A DNA stretch of 5,884 bases, from NCBI GenBank assembly GCA_045126475.1, contig JBGVOL010000046.1, positions 1 to 5,884 of the forward strand. Reading direction: 5' to 3'. Positions within the stretch are counted from its first letter, which is position 1. Every line of letters begins with the position of its first letter. A program made the translations under genes and the position numbers. Shown here piece after piece: positions 1 to 5,884 of the stretch. Origin of the DNA: SVEL01 sp045126475 (GTDB lineage: Bacteria > Bacillota > Clostridia > Lachnospirales > Lachnospiraceae). The notes beneath the pieces are model-generated. The model saw nothing but the letters and a program-made list of their open reading frames with translations. It was not told where the DNA came from and searched no databases.

Positions 1-897
1 ATAATTGCCTGCCAGATATGCTGCAATACACCTGTACCTGTTTCTTTTAAATGCATAATATAGCCAATGAAGTTTTTTGTCAATTTTATTATTCTTATCT
101 GTTATATAAGCATAATCCTGCTTATCCTGTGCAACAAGCTGCCTGAATATCTGTGAAAAAGAATCAAACATCTTCCACTGATATACCCTGTATATTCCCT
201 TAAACTCATCATAATATCTCTGAAAATATGTCTTTAGCGGATAATTATGTGAATGATATACTGCCGCATCGGCACAATAAAGCTTCTTATAGCCTTCCTC
301 AAGAATTTGTCTCGCCCATATCTGATCCTCGGCAAAATTAACATCCTGGTACGGTATTTTCTCCCATACACTTCTTCTCAGACATGAATTGTTATCGGAG
401 AAGAAAGCCAAATACTGCTGATAACCCTTGTCATTATAATACCTTGAGAAATCATCAATATAAAATACATTGTTTTTATCGCCGAAATTACGGAAGTGTC
501 TCTTTAAATCCCTATTATCAAGGACATTGCAGTCCGGATACGGATAATGTATTCCAAATCCGCCCGCAATTCTCACATCCGTCTTCATTGCGTCTATGAA
601 TGATTCAAGCCATGTATCATTTGCAGGAAGTGCGTCCTGTGTAAGGAAGATAATAAATTCTCCCGTTCCCTGTGCCGCACCGTAGTTTCTTGTCTTTCCG
701 TGTCCAAACTCGCTTGGCTGAATCTCAAAAAGCCTGCAAGGGAACTTTTTTATTATATCAATGGTGTCATCCGTAGAGCCTGAATCAACACAGATAACCT
801 CATACTCGTATTTAGTTTTTTGTGAAAACACGGCATTTAAGACCCGCTCAAACAACTCACCGCCGTTTTTTGTAGGTATTACTATCGAAACATCCAT
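1..897 (-). CDS. Family 2 glycosyltransferase, probable rhamnosyltransferase (3' partial)
   Basis: The frame starts at ATG 897 and stays open for 299 codons to the left edge, so the C-terminus is missing. It would transfer a sugar from a nucleotide donor to a growing surface glycan at the inner membrane face. The N-terminus reads as a GT-A fold: VIPTKNGG (residues 7-13), VDSGSTDDT (37-45) and, where the DxD motif is expected, LTQDA (85-89). Further on are NNSCLRR (170-176), the likely catalytic-base segment FAEDQ (188-192) and YHSHNY (214-219). The LTQDA and HSH signatures are typical of GT2 enzymes often annotated as rhamnosyltransferases, and the RgpF domain encoded just upstream agrees with that. 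Donor and linkage cannot be read from sequence. ATG 897 is chosen because AGGTG lies 6 bases upstream and the previous gene ends only 11 bases away. GT2 membership is near certain; rhamnose specificity is a guess. Confidence 0.93.
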   Translation of the reverse strand, partial: MDVSIVIPTKNGGELFERVLNAVFSQKTKYEYEVICVDSGSTDDTIDIIKKFPCRLFEIQPSEFGHGKTRNYGAAQGTGEFIIFLTQDALPANDTWLESFIDAMKTDVRIAGGFGIHYPYPDCNVLDNRDLKRHFRNFGDKNNVFYIDDFSRYYNDKGYQQYLAFFSDNNSCLRRSVWEKIPYQDVNFAEDQIWARQILEEGYKKLYCADAAVYHSHNYPLKTYFQRYYDEFKGIYRVYQWKMFDSFSQIFRQLVAQDKQDYAYITDKNNKIDKKLHWLYYAFKRNRYRCIAAYLAGNY

Positions 898-903
898 CTA
901 TTA

Positions 904-911
904 CACCTCTA
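904..911 (-). promoter_or_regulatory. Ribosome binding site of the GT2 gene, overlapping the upstream stop
   Basis: On the minus strand the sequence reads TAGAGGTG, six bases before ATG 897. The first three bases are the TAG stop of the upstream 946-residue gene, so the ribosome that terminates there sits on the next ribosome binding site. This supports both the start choice and translational coupling of the two genes. Confidence 0.75.
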
Positions 912-3749
912 CAATAATTTATCCCCTAAACCAAAAGCTGAATTAAACATACTGCGTTTTAAATCTGTACCCTTCTTACATTCTTTTGCCAGTCTGTAAG
1001 CCTCATTAGAGCTCATTATCCACATGGACTTGGCCGCCCTTCTCTCCAAAGTGTACCAGTCAGCATACACATTGCTTCCCACATGTATATGCTTTTGCAT
1101 ATCATACTTGGCAAATACAAGATTCCATATCTGCTCATCTTCCTTGCTTATGCCCTCTTCACTTGACACCCAAATCTTTGAAAATCCGATAAAACCACAT
1201 TTAATGGCTGCCGCTTCAACCGTACTCTTAGAGTAATAAGTATCTGCAACTATCGAAACCTCTTTGCCCTGTTCAATCAGGAATCTGTACAGTTCCTTAA
1301 TATCCTCTCTCGGACGAATATTTGCCAGAAGCAGACTTACCTCTGCCTCCTTAATCTGATTTGCGGCGCCTGCATCAAACGGAGAAATCTGAGTGAACAC
1401 ATTGTAGATGTCATCTATTGTCAACGCAGTTCCTTTTATGGCTCTTGCCTGATTTTCCGCCTCTATTCTGTAATTTACAAAGTCGTCATTGAAGCCAAAC
1501 TTATCCTTTATAAGCAGCACAATATCACTCATATTGTCCGGTATAAACTCAACCAATGTGTCAAACAGGTCAAAACTCACGGTATCAAACTCCATGAGCC
1601 TCTTCTTGGCATCATCAAGAGTCATCTTAAGGTACTCTCTGTACGGCTTTAAGCTTACATCACATCTTATCGCATCTTCTTCAAGGTCTATGATTCTGCT
1701 GTGATAACCGCGGCTCTCTGATACAAACACAATGGCTCTCTCAAGGACATGGGCAAGTGTTCCGTCTACCTGACCTGCTTCCTCAGGGAAATCCTCAAGT
1801 GCAAAATGTCTGTCAAAAAGCGGTCTTATGGCATCTGTTCTAACCCAGAAAAAGCTTCCTGCAGGATAATTAAACACGCCTTCCTTAAACGGTATACCAA
1901 AGCTTGACAACAGTTCCTTTCCCTGATATTTGTTGGCCATCCATGTATAGCCAATCATAGGAATATCAGGATGACATTCAGGGTAGACAAGACCTACATT
2001 TTCCTCGCTGTCAAATATATTAAATATCTTTCTTACAAGCTCCCTGCTGCCTACAAGGCTGTTTAAGGAATATTGTCTCCACTCGGTGCCTCCGGCCTCA
2101 ATATGCTTTGATTTCTTGCTGTGTACATGTAAAAGATACTTATAATCCTTCAATTCATCACCGAATCCCACATAGAAAGGTGCTATATCCCTTCCCTGAT
2201 TTTTAAAGATTCTTACCGTGACATTCCTTACATTTTCTAATTTTTCTGCTCTTTTCCTGATATTTTTAACATCAGCACCCTTTACACATGATATATACAA
2301 ATCAAATGCTCTCGGAATATTTGAGAAATATGTCAAAAACTCATCAAGCAAATCCGTGTAAAACAGATGAACATGGACAGCCACATCAGGTCTTGCAATA
2401 TCAATTTCCGAACCGCCCTTTAATAACGATTTAATTTTTCTAATTGGCTTTGTAACCTTCCAGCTTGATGAATTTAAAATATTGTTTATCTGCTGGTTTA
2501 AGCGGTCATTTTCCCTGATAAGTGCGTCTCTTTCACCTGTAAGTGAAGCTTTATCAGCCTCAAGGACTGCCTTGTTTTCCATCAATTCATGTACATCGCA
2601 ACTATATTTATTAAAGACAGTCACAGACGGAGCATGAACTTTCTCCGCATTACCCTTTATATAGAGTTTATCATTACTCTTTAAACATTTCTCAGACACA
2701 ATTATCCAAGGATCCTCATCCTTAAAATAAAGTGTATTCTTATCTAAAAACTCTCCGTTTGTAGCTTCGATTTCAATGTTGCTCTCTTCAATATTCAATA
2801 CAATCTGTTCATCACCCGGATCAAGCCTCAATGCTTTGACGCCATCCTCCACAGGCACTTCAAAATAGAAATTTCTCTTTTCACCCTCAAGGCATGTTTC
2901 TATTCTCTCGCTTGTCTCTTCAGATATGCCCTGTCCCATATCCTTATATATCTGAAAGCTTATCTCCTTTTCTGTCCAGACTCTCTCAGCAACAAGTTTT
3001 TTTACATCTATTCCCCTCTGATAGTATCTTGCCACAGCTACAGTATCACCTGTAACATACTTCTGGAAGCTTTGCTCCATCTGCTCAAATACCGGCAGTT
3101 CTTCTTTTGAAATGCCTGCCATTTCGTACAGATTCATCTGTTCAAACTTCGGTCTTAAAGGTGAATTATATAACGTGTAAAAAATAGTTCTGTATATAAT
3201 AAAATCTGACGGTACTTCCATGTCAAGTATCCACTCATAATCAATTATGGTCCATTTATCATTATCTGCAATAATATTCTCAAATATCAGGTCAATATTG
3301 GCAGGCTTTTGTATCCCAATCTTTTTGCTGTCAAAAAAGCTCACATCACCAAATACTTTTTTAAATGTATCGTCAGCTCCAAAAACAGCCTGTGTCTCCT
3401 GACCTCTTACAAAAGCTATATATCTTTTAAAAATCTCTTTTATTTCTTCAAATCTGTCCTCTTCAATAAGCTCATCAAGAATAGTGCTTATATTCTTTCC
3501 CTTTATGAACTCAAAATCAGCACCGTCACCATTTAAAGTACATGGTGCCATACTTATTCCTGCGTCCTGATATTTCTTATGTAACTTTTCATAAAAATTA
3601 TACATATTCTGTACGTGGGACATACTTTCCCTGCCAACAGCAATTTTGCTGACAATACGTTTTCCGTCACCGTCTTCTGATATCTGCGTACGAATATTAA
3701 ACTGCGTGGCACGTTCATTTGAATATTTATTGTAGAGTATTTTATTCAT
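909..3749 (-). CDS. Multidomain glycan assembly protein: kinase-like, coiled coil, RgpF glycosyltransferase, HAD-like
   Basis: A 946-residue cytoplasmic protein with no signal peptide or clear membrane segment. Domains in order: (a) residues 1-260, an APH/choline-kinase-like fold, with candidate ATP lysine K35, catalytic-loop pattern D153-x4-N158 (IDLIFENII) and metal-binding D170 in IIDYEW; (b) about 290-380, a beta-rich module with ALRLDP (306-311); (c) 386-425, a coiled coil with L389, L396, L403, L410, L417 and I424 in exact heptads, followed by the SSSWKVTKPIR linker (427-437) common in surface-glycan glycosyltransferases; (d) about 455-690, a rhamnan synthesis RgpF domain with NQGRDIAPF (517-525), LLHVHSKKSKH (539-549) and YPAGSFFWVRTDA (628-640); (e) about 718-925, a HAD-like domain with FDLFDTL (726-732), VADTYYS (834-840), K869 and HVGSN (889-893). 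Standalone RgpF proteins are about 580 residues, so this is an enlarged fusion. It probably extends or caps a rhamnose-containing chain. The RgpF assignment is strong; kinase and HAD activities are untested, since both have altered motifs. ATG 3749 follows the methyltransferase stop by five bases and has GAAAGG upstream. Confidence 0.9.
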   Translation of the reverse strand: MNKILYNKYSNERATQFNIRTQISEDGDGKRIVSKIAVGRESMSHVQNMYNFYEKLHKKYQDAGISMAPCTLNGDGADFEFIKGKNISTILDELIEEDRFEEIKEIFKRYIAFVRGQETQAVFGADDTFKKVFGDVSFFDSKKIGIQKPANIDLIFENIIADNDKWTIIDYEWILDMEVPSDFIIYRTIFYTLYNSPLRPKFEQMNLYEMAGISKEELPVFEQMEQSFQKYVTGDTVAVARYYQRGIDVKKLVAERVWTEKEISFQIYKDMGQGISEETSERIETCLEGEKRNFYFEVPVEDGVKALRLDPGDEQIVLNIEESNIEIEATNGEFLDKNTLYFKDEDPWIIVSEKCLKSNDKLYIKGNAEKVHAPSVTVFNKYSCDVHELMENKAVLEADKASLTGERDALIRENDRLNQQINNILNSSSWKVTKPIRKIKSLLKGGSEIDIARPDVAVHVHLFYTDLLDEFLTYFSNIPRAFDLYISCVKGADVKNIRKRAEKLENVRNVTVRIFKNQGRDIAPFYVGFGDELKDYKYLLHVHSKKSKHIEAGGTEWRQYSLNSLVGSRELVRKIFNIFDSEENVGLVYPECHPDIPMIGYTWMANKYQGKELLSSFGIPFKEGVFNYPAGSFFWVRTDAIRPLFDRHFALEDFPEEAGQVDGTLAHVLERAIVFVSESRGYHSRIIDLEEDAIRCDVSLKPYREYLKMTLDDAKKRLMEFDTVSFDLFDTLVEFIPDNMSDIVLLIKDKFGFNDDFVNYRIEAENQARAIKGTALTIDDIYNVFTQISPFDAGAANQIKEAEVSLLLANIRPREDIKELYRFLIEQGKEVSIVADTYYSKSTVEAAAIKCGFIGFSKIWVSSEEGISKEDEQIWNLVFAKYDMQKHIHVGSNVYADWYTLERRAAKSMWIMSSNEAYRLAKECKKGTDLKRSMFNSAFGLGDKLL

Positions 3750-3754
3750 CTCAA

Positions 3755-4675
3755 CTAACCTTTCTTAATCTCAAGCAAAAACGAATTGGAATACATTGGA
3801 AATAATCCGTTGCTTATAATCTCATCAAATGCCAGTGTATCATTAAATAACAACATTCTCTCCCCATCGAGGTTGCAGCTGTTATTGTCAAGTTCTCCGC
3901 ACTTTGGCAGATAATCATCCGAATAAATCCTTAACGGAAATTTGTAATCAGGATAAGGGTAATAGAATGTGTAATCACTCATACCTGCACTTACAAGTAT
4001 CTGTTCAAGTTCTTTTTTCGAGAAGGTCTTCACACTGTCGGTTGCCCTGTATCCTTCAATTCCCTCAAAATACAGTCCCACATGGTCTTCCTTGCATCCT
4101 GCCCAGTATTTCAGTCCCATGCGGTTTTCTATAGCCATTATAATACTTCCGCCCGGCTTTAAGTGCTTACTTATAATCTCCAAAAAGTTTTTGAAAGGAT
4201 TATCCGAAGATATATATAATCCTGCGTATTCAAACACACCTATAAGCGTAATATAGTCATACTTCTCTGTCAGGTGCTTTTCAACTTCTTCAAAATTACC
4301 CAAAAGAATATTGATATTATCATAATTCTTATGTCTGTAAGCATTTATCATTGAACGCTTCTTTGACAATTCTATACATGTCACCTGTCCCGCCTTTCTG
4401 GCAAGGGCTCCCGTCACTGCTCCGCATCCTGAGCCAATCTCAAGAACAGACGCATCCTTATCCATAGGAAACCACTCAATAATATTTTCTCTGACATGTG
4501 ACAAATGGTATAACACAGGCCATTTTCTGCGTTCTTCGATAACTCTGTTAAAGTCAGACTCATCATATTCTTTTACTATATCAAGCAGTTCATCTTCCAC
4601 AGCACCGTCACAGTAAAAATCTTCACCGGGATAACAGCTGTAATCCAACGTAACTTTTCCAACCTTCTCTGTCAT
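3755..4675 (-). CDS. Class I SAM-dependent methyltransferase of a surface glycan cluster
   Basis: A 306-residue soluble protein expected to transfer a methyl group from S-adenosylmethionine to a glycan or lipid-linked intermediate. The Rossmann core is clear: motif I VLEIGSGCGA (77-86) for SAM binding, acidic E102 at the end of strand 2 (CIELS), YDYITLIGVFEY (139-150) as the motif IV region, and LKPGGSIIMAIEN (172-184) before strand 5. A lead segment (1-70) and a tail of about 120 residues flank the core; the stretch AIENRMGLKYWAGCKEDH (181-198) is characteristic of a clostridial glycan-cluster methyltransferase group. It lies between the exporter ATPase and a protein that begins with a kinase-like domain, echoing the methyltransferase-then-kinase order of WbdD, so chain-end methylation is a reasonable inference. 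Start choice: ATG 4675 has GGAG five bases upstream; in-frame TTG 4696 and ATG 4690 would add 7 or 5 residues but lack a good binding site. The true substrate is unknown. Confidence 0.9.
   Translation of the reverse strand: MTEKVGKVTLDYSCYPGEDFYCDGAVEDELLDIVKEYDESDFNRVIEERRKWPVLYHLSHVRENIIEWFPMDKDASVLEIGSGCGAVTGALARKAGQVTCIELSKKRSMINAYRHKNYDNINILLGNFEEVEKHLTEKYDYITLIGVFEYAGLYISSDNPFKNFLEIISKHLKPGGSIIMAIENRMGLKYWAGCKEDHVGLYFEGIEGYRATDSVKTFSKKELEQILVSAGMSDYTFYYPYPDYKFPLRIYSDDYLPKCGELDNNSCNLDGERMLLFNDTLAFDEIISNGLFPMYSNSFLLEIKKG
3759..3764 (-). promoter_or_regulatory. Ribosome binding site of the 946-residue multidomain gene
   Basis: GAAAGG on the minus strand ends 9 bases before ATG 3749. It lies inside the last codons of the methyltransferase gene, whose TAG stop is at 3757-3755. 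The placement implies that translation of the two genes is coupled. Confidence 0.65.
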
Positions 4676-4680
4676 ATCTA

Positions 4681-4684
4681 CTCC
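4681..4684 (-). promoter_or_regulatory. Ribosome binding site that decides the methyltransferase start
   Basis: GGAG on the minus strand is five bases before ATG 4675. Earlier in-frame starts at 4690 (ATG) and 4696 (TTG) have no comparable purine-rich site, because their upstream sequence is the end of the exporter ATPase gene. This favours the 306-residue product. Confidence 0.65.
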
Positions 4685-4696
4685 ATTCATGAACAA

Positions 4697-5884
4697 TTAC
4701 TTAATCTCAATCTTTGAATTCATGTCATAATATCCGACTGTATTTTTATCAGAAACAACAGTAATATTGAATCTGTCATACAGTCTGTGGTAAACTACAA
4801 ACTCATTCTTCATATATCCTGTGCATCCTAATGATACAAGATAATCACCGCCCTGAAGATTCATGGACTGTGTGAAAGTTATCTCCTTAACATCACCCTT
4901 CTTTGCACTGACATAAACTTTCTCATACATGGTGTTTGTTCCCGTAATGTCCGTACCTTTTATGTCCTTAAGTGTAAAAGCAAAAATCGGCTCCTTGATA
5001 TCCTCGTTAAATCTGACCTTCATCTTAATCTGGAATTCACTGTTTTTCTGTACGGCATTTGAAATAATTCCCCTGTCGTCAATAACTGCATAATCTATTA
5101 TCTCCGCACGCTTGTCGCCATACTCAATAAAGTCAGGATTAAGCTGAATCTTTTCTTTCCAGCATTCAATACTGTCTGTGTCATCTGCTGCCTTCTCGAC
5201 AATCTCTCCGCCGTCTGTGTCAACCTGATTGACAAGAACTTTCTTGTACATGTCAACCATCTCTCTTGCGCTTCCCTCAGCTAACTTTCTTCCCTTATTC
5301 AGTAAGATAACTCTGTCGCAGTATTTACTTATACTGCTGAGATCATGACTTACAAAGAGAATTGTACGTCCCATCTTTTTGAATTCCTCGAACTTATGAT
5401 AACACTTAGCCTGGAAAAATACGTCACCTACGGACAACGCCTCGTCAACTATAAGAATCTCCGGGTCAATATTGATGGCAACCGCAAAAGCAAGACGGAC
5501 AAACATACCACTTGAATAAGTCTTTACAGGCTGGTTTACGAAATCACCTATGTCGGCAAATTCAAGAATATCATTGAGCTTCGCATCTACCTCTTCCCTT
5601 GAAAAGCCATTCATTGTACCGTTAAGATAGACATTTTCAATACCTGTATACTCTGAATTAAAACCTGCACCAAGTTCAAGCAGTGCTGATATTCTTCCCT
5701 TTATGTTCACATCTCCCGATGACTGATTAAGTACACCGGTAATAATCTTAAGAATTGTAGATTTACCGGAACCGTTTGTTCCGATGATACCTACTGTCTC
5801 ACCTTTCTTTACCTCAAAAGAAACATTATTAAGAGCGTAATGTTCCTTGTAAAGCTTCTTTCTTGACAACCCCAATGATTCCTT
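4697..5884 (-). CDS. Polysaccharide ABC exporter ATPase with Wzt-type C-terminal glycan-binding domain (5' partial)
   Basis: The frame is open through the right edge: 395 codons are visible and the N-terminus is missing. The TTG at 5875 is not a convincing start, since coding continues upstream of it (KES) and Wzt relatives have extra residues before this point. It powers export of a finished lipid-linked polysaccharide with a Wzm-type permease, probably encoded just beyond the window. Counting from the first visible codon: Walker A GTNGSGKST (35-43), LLELGAGFNSEYTG (68-81, Q-loop region typical of Wzt/TagH/RgpD), signature YSSGM (123-127), Walker B with D-loop LIVDEALSVGD (144-154) and switch histidine H180 (SHD). 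After a linker, residues 250-395 form a second, beta-sandwich domain resembling the Wzt C-terminal domain, including EIIDYAVIDDRG (261-272), EPIFAFTLKDIKGTDITGTN (298-317) and LQGGDYLVSLG (343-353). In E. coli O8/O9a that domain binds the modified chain end, so this exporter may select capped chains. Symbols wzt, rfbE, rgpD and tagH are used for relatives; none is assigned. Confidence 0.95.
   Translation of the reverse strand, partial: KESLGLSRKKLYKEHYALNNVSFEVKKGETVGIIGTNGSGKSTILKIITGVLNQSSGDVNIKGRISALLELGAGFNSEYTGIENVYLNGTMNGFSREEVDAKLNDILEFADIGDFVNQPVKTYSSGMFVRLAFAVAINIDPEILIVDEALSVGDVFFQAKCYHKFEEFKKMGRTILFVSHDLSSISKYCDRVILLNKGRKLAEGSAREMVDMYKKVLVNQVDTDGGEIVEKAADDTDSIECWKEKIQLNPDFIEYGDKRAEIIDYAVIDDRGIISNAVQKNSEFQIKMKVRFNEDIKEPIFAFTLKDIKGTDITGTNTMYEKVYVSAKKGDVKEITFTQSMNLQGGDYLVSLGCTGYMKNEFVVYHRLYDRFNITVVSDKNTVGYYDMNSKIEIK

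Noticed and set aside
384..599. Plus-strand open frame of 71 codons
   Set aside because: It lies wholly opposite the GT2 gene, whose motifs span the region; no recognisable domain or convincing binding site.
898..908. Possible terminator or promoter between the fusion gene and the GT2 gene
   Set aside because: The gap is only 11 bases and is taken up by a ribosome binding site; no hairpin or -10/-35 pair is present.
761..946. Plus-strand open frame of 61 codons crossing the GT2 and fusion-gene junction
   Set aside because: It is antisense to two well-supported genes and has a low-complexity, non-protein-like composition.
3904..4134. Plus-strand open frame of 76 codons, and similar ones at 1024-1236, 1489-1704 and 3309-3536
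   Set aside because: All are antisense shadows of genes with clear conserved motifs.
4694..4696. TTG at 4696 as start of the methyltransferase
   Set aside because: It directly abuts the stop of the ATPase gene and lacks a ribosome binding site; ATG 4675 with GGAG five bases upstream is better.
3764..4710. An 11-base match, TTGAGATTAAG on the minus strand, at 3774-3764 and 4710-4700, near the 3' ends of two consecutive genes
   Set aside because: Both copies are coding (…EIK at the protein C-termini) and common in AT-rich coding sequence; no dyad or further similarity supports a functional repeat.
5873..5875. TTG at 5875 as start of the ABC ATPase
   Set aside because: The same frame continues to the window edge without a stop, and relatives have additional N-terminal residues before this point, so the gene is treated as 5' partial.

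Overview
The window is a dense, single-direction piece of a cell-surface polysaccharide assembly and export operon. All genes lie on the minus strand, so the order of transcription runs from the right edge to the left. The AT-rich composition, strong AGGAG-type ribosome binding sites, and protein families point to a low-GC Gram-positive Clostridia, most likely a Lachnospiraceae gut or rumen bacterium (Roseburia/Butyrivibrio/Eubacterium type). That placement is inferred from style; no marker gene is present.

Layout in transcription order: (1) 5884-4697, the ATPase subunit of a Wzt/RgpD-type polysaccharide ABC exporter, cut at its 5' end by the window edge and carrying the C-terminal sugar-binding domain of chain-recognising Wzt proteins; (2) 4675-3755, a class I SAM-dependent methyltransferase; (3) 3749-909, a 946-residue multidomain protein with an APH/choline-kinase-like domain, a beta-rich module, a leucine-heptad coiled coil, an RgpF-type rhamnan synthesis glycosyltransferase domain and a C-terminal HAD-like domain; (4) 897-1, a family 2 glycosyltransferase cut at its 3' end by the window edge. 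Gaps between genes are 21, 5 and 11 bases. No promoter, terminator, RNA gene, mobile element or CRISPR array is visible, and no stretch over 300 bases lacks a gene.

How the genes could work together: the GT2 enzyme and the RgpF domain would build a glycan, plausibly rhamnose-containing, on a lipid carrier at the cytoplasmic face. The ABC transporter would export the finished chain. The most interesting reading is that the methyltransferase plus the kinase-like domain and coiled coil form a split counterpart of WbdD, the Escherichia coli O9a methyltransferase-kinase-coiled-coil protein that caps and length-controls O-antigen chains. The exporter's C-terminal domain would then recognise the cap. 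In this locus the putative capping kinase is fused to a glycosyltransferase domain. Domain identities are from motif reading; the capping model is inference.
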